Below are positions 42,820 to 50,759 of a DNA stretch of 56,261 bases, in pieces. Under the pieces are notes generated by a model. It saw nothing but the letters and a program-made list of their open reading frames with translations, was not told the origin of the DNA and made no database searches. The position numbers were made by a program, and so were the translations under genes. Each line of letters starts with the position of its first letter. Position 1 is the stretch's first letter. Location of the stretch: assembly GCA_029213305.1 (NCBI GenBank), contig JARGPA010000010.1, positions 1-56,261 on the forward strand, written 5' to 3'. This DNA is from Phycisphaerales bacterium (GTDB lineage Bacteria > Planctomycetota > Phycisphaerae > Phycisphaerales > UBA1924).

Positions 42820-44039
42820 GTGATCCATCAACTGAATCTGAATCGAGCAAACCACAAAAAGGTCGTGCGAAGATCGCGAGTCATGCAAAGAAGATGCGAC
42901 AAAGACTTTGGGTCCTTGTCATCGCTTTGAGCATTGGGCTCGCCAGTTTTATTGGCTGGATTGTTCTTAAAGAGAATACTGATGAAGTCGATCGTGTCTA
43001 CGGGCAAACCCTCAGTGCAACAGTATCCGCAGTCGGGAAAGCATTCGGGGAAGTCTTTGGTGGATTAGAACTTCAAGATCATCCCTACGGACTCAGAGCA
43101 TACAAATCAGATCTTGATGTGTGGGTTCCGATTGATCCTCAACAGTTGATGAATACGAGTGATTCAGGATCGAATCCCCAAGCAGTGCTCTTAGTGCATG
43201 GGCTCGATGAACCTGGTGGAATATGGGATCAGCTCGCGCCGCGACTCTCACAAGCAGGGCATGTTGTTATTCGATTTGATTATGCAAATGATCAATCAAT
43301 TGTTGATAGCGCATCTACTTTGATCGACGCGTTAGAATCTTTGAAGGCTCGTTCGTTGGTTGATTCTCAGAGTTTAGAACTCGATATCGTTTGTCATTCA
43401 ATGGGGGGGTTGGTCTCCTTTGATGCAATGACCCGAGATGAGTTTGATGGATTGAATATCGAGTTGGGTCAGTTTATCACGATTGGTACACCTTTTGGAG
43501 GCTCCCCTTGGGCGCGTCTACGAGCAGTCGCTGAGATCCGAGAACAAGTCCAAAGATGGGTTGAGTCGGATGATTTCAATCCAAAGCGTTTGCTTGGTTT
43601 TGCAAAGGACGGGGTCGGAGAAGCAGGGGACGATTTGTTACCAGGATCAGAGTTTCTGATCGATCTCAACAATCGAACAATACCTGATGGTCTTCGAGTA
43701 ACTTGCATCGTTGGGAAGACTCTGCCAAGTGGGAACGAACTCCACATGATGTTTGCGAGTGGCGCATTGAACGATCTTGTGGGAAATCGAGATGCGCAAG
43801 TGCTTGAGCGAGAGATCCACAGACTCAGTGAAGAACTCGGAGACGGAGTGGTCCCCATGTCGTCAGCCGTTCTCAAGGGCGCGGACGAAGTGGTCACTTT
43901 GAGCGCTAATCATCGTGCGTTGGTCAGAAATGTAGAACTCGGAGAAGCCATCAGGCAATTCAACGGACTCGAACCATCGCAAGAACCACCAGCGATTCAG
44001 GTAGTGATCGATCGACTGAGCGAGAGTTCTGATGATTGA
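42816..44039 (+). CDS. membrane-anchored alpha/beta hydrolase (lipase-like)
   Basis: This 407-residue protein has a basic, polar N terminus and a membrane anchor (LWVLVIALSIGLASFIGWIV). The alpha/beta hydrolase core has LLVHGLDEPGGIWDQLAPRL with the oxyanion loop, the nucleophile elbow VCHSMGGLVSFDAMTRDEFD, and TIGTPFGGSPWARL. The catalytic Asp is probably in GDGVVPMSSAVLKG and the His in SANHRALVRNVEL. The C terminus is a short helix. It is translationally coupled to the MCE gene, which suggests that it acts on phospholipids that the system moves, but the substrate is inferred only. Confidence 0.85.
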   Translation: MSDPSTESESSKPQKGRAKIASHAKKMRQRLWVLVIALSIGLASFIGWIVLKENTDEVDRVYGQTLSATVSAVGKAFGEVFGGLELQDHPYGLRAYKSDLDVWVPIDPQQLMNTSDSGSNPQAVLLVHGLDEPGGIWDQLAPRLSQAGHVVIRFDYANDQSIVDSASTLIDALESLKARSLVDSQSLELDIVCHSMGGLVSFDAMTRDEFDGLNIELGQFITIGTPFGGSPWARLRAVAEIREQVQRWVESDDFNPKRLLGFAKDGVGEAGDDLLPGSEFLIDLNNRTIPDGLRVTCIVGKTLPSGNELHMMFASGALNDLVGNRDAQVLEREIHRLSEELGDGVVPMSSAVLKGADEVVTLSANHRALVRNVELGEAIRQFNGLEPSQEPPAIQVVIDRLSESSDD

Positions 44040-44109
44040 ATGATCGTAAAATGAACAAACATCCTGACAATACCCAACCAAATTTCTGAAAATACTCTAT
44101 ACTGAATGA

Positions 44110-44865
44110 ATGGCTCAGCGAAGACATCATTATGAACATGCCTTTGAACGCTATTTGCGTGATTCACGGATCCCGTATATCTCAGTGAATGAGGCAAAGA
44201 AATCGATCTTACCTGATCGAGCAGTTCTCAAAACTCAACAAGTTCGACATGATGAAGATGTTTCAAATCGTGTAGAGCAAGAAACAAAAAAGCTCAAGAA
44301 CTTTGATTTTCTCGTCTATGGGCAAGGGACAAATCTACTTGTTGAGATCAAAGGCCGTCGACTTCCCGCGATTCGACTCAAAGACGGTACTCCTGCAAAA
44401 CCAAGGATGGAATCTTGGGTAACGCTTGATGACATCGAAGCGCTCACGCGTTGGCGAACTCTATTTGGTCCTGAGTTTGAACCTGTCTTTGTCTTTGTGT
44501 ATTGGTGCGATGATGTCCCCCCAGATGGGTTATTCGTCGAGGTAATCGAAGATCGAAATAGGTGGTATACCGTTCGCGCGATCACCCTCGATGACTATGT
44601 CAGTGCAATGCGAGTTCGAAGTCCTAAATGGCGGACGATGAACTTGTCAAGCAATGACTTTGAAGCGCTCAGTACTCCGTTCTGTGTTTCGGAACTCACG
44701 AATGCGAGTATGGGCAATTTGTGCTCAAATCGTAATCTCGGGAGATTAAGTTCCGATTTGGAAATCAGATCTAGAGAATCTGATAGTCAAAGCAAATCGA
44801 GTCTCAAGCCGTCGTTCGAGATTCCGAGCTTTGTTCGCGAACCGTTGCTTGATCGGATTGAGTAA
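44110..44865 (+). CDS. HYExAFE-type nuclease-fold protein
   Basis: This 251-residue protein starts MAQRRHHYEHAFERYLRDSR, the HYExAFE motif of a planctomycete protein family. The core has NFDFLVYGQGTNLLVEIKGR, where Asp and Glu-x-Lys at about residues 64-80 are spaced as in PD-(D/E)XK nucleases, followed by WVTLDDIEALTRWRTLFGPE and PVFVFVYWC. The last 80 residues look disordered. It may be a DNA nuclease involved in repair or in defence; no partner gene is visible. It lies 70 bases after the lipase gene and has no clear ribosome binding site. Confidence 0.7.
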   Translation: MAQRRHHYEHAFERYLRDSRIPYISVNEAKKSILPDRAVLKTQQVRHDEDVSNRVEQETKKLKNFDFLVYGQGTNLLVEIKGRRLPAIRLKDGTPAKPRMESWVTLDDIEALTRWRTLFGPEFEPVFVFVYWCDDVPPDGLFVEVIEDRNRWYTVRAITLDDYVSAMRVRSPKWRTMNLSSNDFEALSTPFCVSELTNASMGNLCSNRNLGRLSSDLEIRSRESDSQSKSSLKPSFEIPSFVREPLLDRIE

Positions 44866-44985
44866 TCGAGAATTGTTGTTGAGTGTGAGATGAAGTTGCT
44901 CAATTATTGCGATGAATTGCATTCTTGGGGGTATCAGAGGGGTTTCTGCTTGACCTTTTGGGGGAAACCGGTGTAGCGTGGTTGT

Positions 44986-45258
44986 ATGAACCAGAATCTT
45001 TCAGCTCAATTTACCCAGATGTGCACACAATCCTGTCGTCGACTTGCTCTTATGAGTATCCCGACGATGTGCTTTGTGATGACGCTGATGGTCTCTGTTT
45101 CTAGCACCCTTGTGTTTGCTCAAGACGAGTTGCGTCCGCCGAAGACTTCGGAGTCTCCGAGTGCACCCAAATACATTATCTTGTTTATCGCTGTATTGCT
45201 TGTTGCAGGTGTTGTGTTTGCGTCGACATTCAGATCAAAGCGATCACATCAGGATTAA
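44986..45258 (+). CDS. small exported membrane protein
   Basis: This 90-residue protein starts MNQNLSAQFTQMCTQSCRRL and has a signal peptide (IPTMCFVMTLMVSVSSTLVF, then AQ), a short Pro-rich loop (DELRPPKTSESPSAP) and a C-terminal helix (YIILFIAVLLVAGVVFASTF) with a basic tail. A small bitopic or hairpin membrane protein of unknown function. ATG at 44986. Confidence 0.6.
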   Translation: MNQNLSAQFTQMCTQSCRRLALMSIPTMCFVMTLMVSVSSTLVFAQDELRPPKTSESPSAPKYIILFIAVLLVAGVVFASTFRSKRSHQD

Positions 45259-45478
45259 CTGAACATTTATCTATGGATTTGTAATTCAAGATCATGTCTC
45301 CAAGGGAGTCTCCTTGATCTAAGTTGTATCTCTGCGCCCATGATTTGTGGTTAATCTTCTGCAATCTCGAGTAGAGACGGATCTGGGTGGATCAGCAATG
45401 TGATATGATGCGGATGGTATTGTGTCGCGACAAATATACAACATCGGGTTGTGGTGAGCGACAAGAATGGAGTTCAAT

Positions 45479-45844
45479 ATGAACAAGCAACGGTCTACCA
45501 GTGTTGAAACCCAAAGTGAAACTGAACAACCGACACGAAGCCGTAAACTGAAACCAACAAGAGGACTAATCATTCTCAATATTGTGTTGTTGGCCGGGCT
45601 CGGATTGGTCACTGTTTCTCCCGACGCAGGGGCTCAACTATCCGGACAAGCAAACACACGAGTTCGTGGGGATTATTCAGTCGTAGGCGGCGCCACAATC
45701 GGCGGAGTCTCAAGCGTGCTTTATGTCCTCGATACTGCAAATCGCGAACTCGTCGCGTTGAGCTGGAATGACAGCACTCAATCACTCGAAGGAATTGGGT
45801 ATCGTGATCTTGATGCAGATGTATTGAGTGATCCAGATCGTTGA
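45479..45844 (+). CDS. small exported protein, paralogue 1 of the pair
   Basis: This 121-residue protein has a basic N-terminal tail (MNKQRSTSVETQSETEQPTR), one membrane or signal segment (GLIILNIVLLAGLGLVTVSP) and a small beta domain. The latter, YSVVGGATIGGVSSVLYVLD and NRELVALSWNDSTQSLEGIG, looks like one blade of a beta propeller. I moved the start to the ATG at 45479 because ATGGAG lies upstream. The next gene encodes a similar protein, so the pair probably arose by duplication. Function unknown. Confidence 0.65.
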   Translation: MNKQRSTSVETQSETEQPTRSRKLKPTRGLIILNIVLLAGLGLVTVSPDAGAQLSGQANTRVRGDYSVVGGATIGGVSSVLYVLDTANRELVALSWNDSTQSLEGIGYRDLDADVLSDPDR

Positions 45845-45942
45845 TCCTGGATGTGGGTTTGATCACATCCAATATCGACTGATTGAGTTTAAACGACATG
45901 TTGATACAAATATAAAAAATACAGATCCGATAGGAGCTGAAA

Positions 45943-46299
45943 ATGAGTTTAGAACAAAGCAACGAGATACATACAGCCGCTGAGCATGATTCCCAAGGGG
46001 TTCTTAAACAACCAGGGTGGTTGTGGGTTAGCGCAGGAATACTTGCAGCATTGATCGTGGTTCAAGGCGGAGGGCTCTTTGAATCCAAAGCATACGCCGA
46101 AATGTCCACGACAAGTGGTTCGTATTCGATGATGACGACTGACGGTGGTAATGACGAGATTCTCGTAGTCGTTGATTCAAGACAAGAGTCATTAATGGTG
46201 TATCGCTCCATGAACGGAACAACGCTTGAAATGCTCGAGAAAGAAGAGTTATCGAGTCTGTTTTCGCGTGCCCGCGCCCGAGCGGTTGGGAGCCCCTAA
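45943..46299 (+). CDS. small exported protein, paralogue 2 of the pair
   Basis: This 118-residue protein has the same plan as the previous gene: a soluble N-terminal tail, a hydrophobic segment (GWLWVSAGILAALIVVQGGG), and a blade-like domain with ILVVVDSRQESLMVYRSMNG then TTLEMLEKEELSSLFSRARA. The pattern of VxD.....L.V........L is shared with the neighbour. GGAG lies 8 bases before the ATG at 45943. Followed by ricT. I recognise no family. Confidence 0.65.
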   Translation: MSLEQSNEIHTAAEHDSQGVLKQPGWLWVSAGILAALIVVQGGGLFESKAYAEMSTTSGSYSMMTTDGGNDEILVVVDSRQESLMVYRSMNGTTLEMLEKEELSSLFSRARARAVGSP

Positions 46300-46384
46300 A
46301 GTTCGTTCTTGGCCGATCTTGTGATCGGCATCGATTTGCTAAGAATATCGCAGCGCTGATGTTTGCTGCGGGAGCACTTTTCCA

Positions 46385-47875
46385 TTGCCCATTCACCCGT
46401 TGCCACAGTTTGAAGCCGATCTTGAGGAGTATCTCAAAGAGAAAGCAGATCGTGAGGCGTACGAGAAACTCAGCGCGCCTAGTACCATCGTTGTGAGATT
46501 TGGGTATCTCCGAATGGTGGGGGAGTTCCCATACTCAGGTGACGCTAAACCCGGGTGCGGATCAAAGCTCGTCGTCAAAACACATCGAGGCGTTGAAATC
46601 GGAGAGATGCTCACGAGTACCTGTAAGAACTCGGGTTGTTCGAAGAGTGTTTCACGAAAAGAGATGCTCGAATACATCGAGAACTCAGGTGGGCGCCAAT
46701 ACCCGTTTTACGATCAAGGACGAGTTCTCAGGATCGCAACGACACATGATCTCAATGATCAGACAAAGCTTGAACAGAAGAAGAATGAACTCCGCATGAT
46801 CGCAAAGCGCCGGGTTGAGCAGGCCGGGCTCGAGATGCAGATCATCGAGGCGGAGTCGATCTTGGGCAATGAGCGCGTTGTATTTTACTTCAGCGCAGAG
46901 GATCGAGTCGATTTCCGGGAGCTTGTTCAGGATCTTCAAAAAGAAATCGGCACTAAAGTCGAACTCAGGCAAATTGGTGCACGAGACGAAGCGCGGATCA
47001 CTGCTGATTACGAGCGGTGCGGCCAATACTGCTGTTGTAAGAACTTCCTCAAGGTGCTCAAACCTGTTTCGATGAAAAGCGCCAAGATTCAAAAAGCAAC
47101 TCTTGATCCATTGAAGATTTCAGGACGATGTGGACGCTTGATGTGTTGTCTTCGATATGAAGATGAAACATATGACGAACTTCGTAAGAACTTACCAAAT
47201 AGGAAATCACGCGTTGGAACCCCTGACGGCGATGGTATGGTTTTGAGTACCCAGATCTTGACACAGCTCGCGTTGATCAAGCTCGATTCTGGAACTGAAG
47301 TTGCGATCGCAGTAGAGGAACTTACTGAACCCGAATCCAAAACGGCGCCTGAACCAGGTTCACGGATGATGAAACCTCGCAAGGGGTCAGGAAGTCGTTC
47401 TGGAACTGGAGATCGCGGATCAGGCAAGTCGTCAAAGTCTTCATCAAAGAAAAGAAAGCGTTCGGGACAATCCTCAAAGGATACTCAAGCAAAGGACGCA
47501 ACAACTACAGACGCGAGTGTAGGAGAATCATCAACGACATCTGAGCCGACGAAGAAGCGCCGTCGCAGAAGACGCCGTCGATCTGGTGCGTCTGCAGAAG
47601 GTGGAGCAACCCCTACTAATGGGAGCTCAAACTCAGGATCAGCAGAAGCGTCATCAAATAATCCTTCAGCGGGAAAATCCGCACAAAGTGCAGGCGATCA
47701 AACTAAATCTTCCGGAAATACGAGCAATTCCGATACAGCAGGCACAGGAACTGGGCCGAAGAAGAAACGCAGGCGTAAGCGTCGTAGACGAACCTCAGGA
47801 GAGGGCCCAGGATCGGGCTCAGATTCGGGTTCAGGAAATGAACCGAGTGGTGGTTCAGGCAACAACGAAAGCTAA
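46385..47875 (+). CDS. PSP1 domain protein (RicT/YaaT-like) with a long basic tail
   Basis: This 496-residue protein contains the PSP1/RicT domain (about residues 35-275): TIVVRFGYLRMVGEFPYSGD, the Cys pattern TCKNSGCSKSVSRK, VLRIATTHDLNDQTKLEQKK, FYFSAEDRVDFRELVQDL, and the Cys cluster YERCGQYCCCKNFLKVLK then SGRCGRLMCCLRYE, which in RicT binds an iron-sulfur cluster. RicT controls RNA processing through RNase Y in Bacillus. The C-terminal 170 residues are low in complexity, with two Arg-Lys runs and Gly/Ser repeats. The start is TTG at 46385; GGGAG lies about 13 bases upstream. lepB follows 25 bases later. Confidence 0.85.
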   Translation: MPIHPLPQFEADLEEYLKEKADREAYEKLSAPSTIVVRFGYLRMVGEFPYSGDAKPGCGSKLVVKTHRGVEIGEMLTSTCKNSGCSKSVSRKEMLEYIENSGGRQYPFYDQGRVLRIATTHDLNDQTKLEQKKNELRMIAKRRVEQAGLEMQIIEAESILGNERVVFYFSAEDRVDFRELVQDLQKEIGTKVELRQIGARDEARITADYERCGQYCCCKNFLKVLKPVSMKSAKIQKATLDPLKISGRCGRLMCCLRYEDETYDELRKNLPNRKSRVGTPDGDGMVLSTQILTQLALIKLDSGTEVAIAVEELTEPESKTAPEPGSRMMKPRKGSGSRSGTGDRGSGKSSKSSSKKRKRSGQSSKDTQAKDATTTDASVGESSTTSEPTKKRRRRRRRRSGASAEGGATPTNGSSNSGSAEASSNNPSAGKSAQSAGDQTKSSGNTSNSDTAGTGTGPKKKRRRKRRRRTSGEGPGSGSDSGSGNEPSGGSGNNES

Positions 47876-47900
47876 TCCGGTTTAGTGGAGTGAATGAACG

Positions 47901-49565
47901 ATGGCAACGCAGTCGACATCGAGTTCGAAAGCCTCGAACAACAACGCGATCGGGATAAAAGAAACATTGACAAGTTTGCTCATTGCATTCATGCTTGCGT
48001 TTTTGTTCCGCGGGTTTGTGATTGAAGGGTTCCAGATCCCAACAGGTTCGATGGCGCCGACATTGCTTGGTAAGCACGTCAGATTCACAAGTCCGTACAG
48101 CGGATACGATTGGTCCGTTGGTCCATGGACATATGCAGACCCTGCGCGAACCATTCCAGTTCAACAACAAGACGATATTACAGTCAACGACCCGATGAGT
48201 GGATTGGTGTTGAACGATACTCATCGTCGACTCGCAGCTGGAGATCGTGTCTTCGTTCTCAAATATCTCCCACTCTTGGAGAGTCCACAACGATGGGATG
48301 TCGTTGTCTTTAAAAACCCTGGAACTCACGAGAACTACATCAAACGACTTGTCGGACTCCCAGGAGAACAACTCGCATTTGTTGACGGCGATGTATTTGT
48401 GCGTGATGCAGTGGAAGGTCAATCCACAGAGTCAGGGTGGGACGCATGGACTGAACCAGGTTGGACGGTTGCAAGAAAGAGCGAGCGTGTTCAAAGAGCA
48501 ATGTTCCAAGATGTGTACTCATCTCGATATGTCCCAGAACCCGTTCAAGCAGAGTATCGTGCTCCATTTACTGGTTCAACGAACGATTGGGATGGGATCT
48601 CAAGTGGTTCGAGTTATCGATACACAGGGATGGGGCCGACTTCGCTCCGTTGGAACGGTGTACGCGATTTAACAGACGCAAACTCTTACAACCAAACACT
48701 CGATGCATACAAACTGTTTGCAAAGTCAGACAATTTTAAAGAACGGATTCGTCCATTCCCTGATTCAGATGTTTCTGTAGAGATTAACATTCAGTTTGAT
48801 GATCAAGCGATTGCAATCTCCCCTGTCCTCGAAGCAAGAGGCATGGAGTTTCGAGCAGTTGTTCAATCTGACGGTTCTGGATCAACCAATGTTTCAGTTG
48901 AAATGCGATCCGCAGAGCAAGCAGATGCGATTTGGACAGAGCTTGATTCCGATTCGATCAGTGGGTTCAAATCGAAATCTGTTCATCACATCGAGTTCTG
49001 GCATGTCGACCAAGCATTGTGGTTGTTTGTTGATGATAAACTTGTTTGCGGCGGCGCTGAAAAAGGGAGCTACGAGCTTTCTCCTGCTCAACGAGCGATC
49101 GCGGCGACTGGTAAAGGATGGGATGAGTTAGAAAGATCAAGTTCCGCTGGGAACGGGATCGATTCGCCGGGCATCTTTGCTCGTCCTGAGATCTATCGGA
49201 AACCAACTTTCCATTGGTCATTCTCAGGCGGTCCGTTTACGCTTTCAGATGTTTCTGTTCGTAGGGACATTTCGTATCAGATTAATCGCAATGGGCCGAC
49301 CCGAGGCGGTCACCCAGATAACTTCCCGACGATGAATGGGAAAGAGTTTTTTATGTGCGGCGATAACTCAGAACGATCCGCAGATTCCCGAATCTGGCGA
49401 TCAGGTGAGCTTGATCGTTGGGTGAAAAGTGAGATCAGCGATCGCGCGGGGATGGTTCATCGAGACTTGATAGTCGGTCGAGCATTCTTAGTGTATTTTC
49501 CGGCGCTGCTTGACGATGGGCCAGTTCTAACCCCTGATGTTGGTCGAATGCGTTGGATCTGGTAA
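47901..49565 (+). CDS. lepB: signal peptidase I with a large inserted domain
   Basis: This 554-residue protein has an N-terminal membrane anchor (LTSLLIAFMLAFLFRGFVIE) and the Ser-Lys dyad: FQIPTGSMAPTLLG with Ser50, and ENYIKRLVGLPGEQ with Lys148. The final box is FFMCGDNSERSADSRIW near residues 483-500. The protein is far longer than usual: about 300 residues are inserted between the boxes, including FDDQAIAISPVLEARGMEFR and HHIEFWHVDQALWLFVDDKL, which look like a concanavalin A or LamG-like beta sandwich. The ATG has GGAG about 10 bases upstream. It cleaves signal peptides on the outer face of the inner membrane. Confidence 0.93.
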   Translation: MATQSTSSSKASNNNAIGIKETLTSLLIAFMLAFLFRGFVIEGFQIPTGSMAPTLLGKHVRFTSPYSGYDWSVGPWTYADPARTIPVQQQDDITVNDPMSGLVLNDTHRRLAAGDRVFVLKYLPLLESPQRWDVVVFKNPGTHENYIKRLVGLPGEQLAFVDGDVFVRDAVEGQSTESGWDAWTEPGWTVARKSERVQRAMFQDVYSSRYVPEPVQAEYRAPFTGSTNDWDGISSGSSYRYTGMGPTSLRWNGVRDLTDANSYNQTLDAYKLFAKSDNFKERIRPFPDSDVSVEINIQFDDQAIAISPVLEARGMEFRAVVQSDGSGSTNVSVEMRSAEQADAIWTELDSDSISGFKSKSVHHIEFWHVDQALWLFVDDKLVCGGAEKGSYELSPAQRAIAATGKGWDELERSSSAGNGIDSPGIFARPEIYRKPTFHWSFSGGPFTLSDVSVRRDISYQINRNGPTRGGHPDNFPTMNGKEFFMCGDNSERSADSRIWRSGELDRWVKSEISDRAGMVHRDLIVGRAFLVYFPALLDDGPVLTPDVGRMRWIW

Positions 49566-49609
49566 AGTACGATGAACACTCACTCGTAGTACCGCTTGTA
49601 CTCGCAGAT

Positions 49610-50188
49610 TCATTGTCTTGATTCTTCGGGGACTTGCCCGATTTCGCCTTCTCCTAATTCGAGTGTGGCGCCGAGTCCTAGGACGATTCGATTTGCATAT
49701 GCGAAATAAGCAGTGACTTGTGCGATATCGAGAATCTCGCGATCTGAAATTCCAACATCTTTCATGAGATCAATACTCGATTGAGAAACGGAAGATGGAT
49801 CCGTTGTGAGTAGAATTGCATACGCAATCATCGCTTTCTCTCGTTGAGACAAACCACTCAAATCGTTTGAGAAGACTTGGTTTGCGACACCCTTGCGATC
49901 TGCAGGAAGTAATCTTTCAAGCCCTGCAGCATGATGTGTTTGACAATATGTACAACTATTGAGACGCGACACAGTCACCCCGATCATCTCTCGTTCTGCT
50001 CGACTCACAGGAGATGGGCGATGACAGGATTGAATGTATAGGGCGCAGTGCGCTTCAAGTGATTCGGGATTGAGCGAATGAACCTTGAGCACATTATCGA
50101 CTGTGCCGTCCGGATTCCCGTATCGTTTGTATTGCTCTGCAAGGATTCCTTCTGCTTCTGTTTCGCGGATGATCTCGATATAGCTCAT
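49610..50188 (-). CDS. AhpD-like peroxidase-related protein
   Basis: This 192-residue protein belongs to the carboxymuconolactone decarboxylase/AhpD superfamily. The redox motif is SRLNSCTYCQTHHAAGLERL, a Cys-x-x-Cys followed by His near residue 80. The length and the N-terminal phrase ILAEQYKRYGNPDGTVDNVL are like the uncharacterised peroxidase-related enzymes (TIGR01926 type). It probably reduces peroxides or alkyl hydroperoxides with a dithiol partner. AAAGGGA precedes the start. It is divergent from the zinc-ribbon gene and convergent with lepB. Confidence 0.85.
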   Translation of the reverse strand: MSYIEIIRETEAEGILAEQYKRYGNPDGTVDNVLKVHSLNPESLEAHCALYIQSCHRPSPVSRAEREMIGVTVSRLNSCTYCQTHHAAGLERLLPADRKGVANQVFSNDLSGLSQREKAMIAYAILLTTDPSSVSQSSIDLMKDVGISDREILDIAQVTAYFAYANRIVLGLGATLELGEGEIGQVPEESRQ

Positions 50189-50239
50189 TGATTCCCTTTC
50201 TCAGAACAATTGAACCCGTTTTCGAGTAGATTCTATTCC

Positions 50240-50743
50240 ATGAATGATGGTATTGGTTCTGTCAATCCGGATCGGTTACCGAGACATCCCACCCCGGAGT
50301 TGCTTCGGGAGTACCTTGATACACACGATGCGCCCTGTCCTATTTGTGGATACAACCTTCGAGGGGTTGTTCTCGTCAACTGTCCAGAGTGTGATGCGCC
50401 AATTGAGTTGACCGTTGGATCATCTCAACTCCAACTCGGTGCTTGGTTAACGGCGATTCTCGCGTTTGCAATGGCACTCGGGTTCGATCTTATTATTGGG
50501 ATGTTACTCGTCATCCCCGTTGTTATCACTGGAGGCGAAGACGACGCGGTGCTCTTCCTTGCGGGTTCACTCACTGCTCTTGGGTTGGGTTGTATCGGGA
50601 TGTTGTGGGTACTGATTGCGAATCGAAGTGCGTGGATGAAAAAAGCTCGTAGGACTCAATGGAAAATTGCGTGGACGATTTTCATGAGTGTTTTTCTCAT
50701 TCATCTACTTGTGGGAGTTGGATTCGTATTGATTGCGATTTGA
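50240..50743 (+). CDS. zinc-ribbon membrane protein
   Basis: This 167-residue protein has a zinc ribbon at residues about 25-50 (HDAPCPICGYNLRGVVLVNC, then PECDAP) with two Cys pairs, and then three or four membrane helices (LGAWLTAILAFAMALGFDLI, VLFLAGSLTALGLGCIGMLW, KIAWTIFMSVFLIHLLVGVG). The CxxCgYnLrG form of the ribbon is frequent in planctomycetes. I chose the ATG at 50240; the longer frame begins with TTG. Function unknown. Convergent with hisS. Confidence 0.7.
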   Translation: MNDGIGSVNPDRLPRHPTPELLREYLDTHDAPCPICGYNLRGVVLVNCPECDAPIELTVGSSQLQLGAWLTAILAFAMALGFDLIIGMLLVIPVVITGGEDDAVLFLAGSLTALGLGCIGMLWVLIANRSAWMKKARRTQWKIAWTIFMSVFLIHLLVGVGFVLIAI

Positions 50744-50759
50744 TCAATGGGACAATCAA

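Noticed and set aside
47703..48422. 239-residue open frame on the minus strand across ricT and lepB
   Set aside because: Antisense to two well-supported genes, rich in Cys, His and Arg without a pattern.
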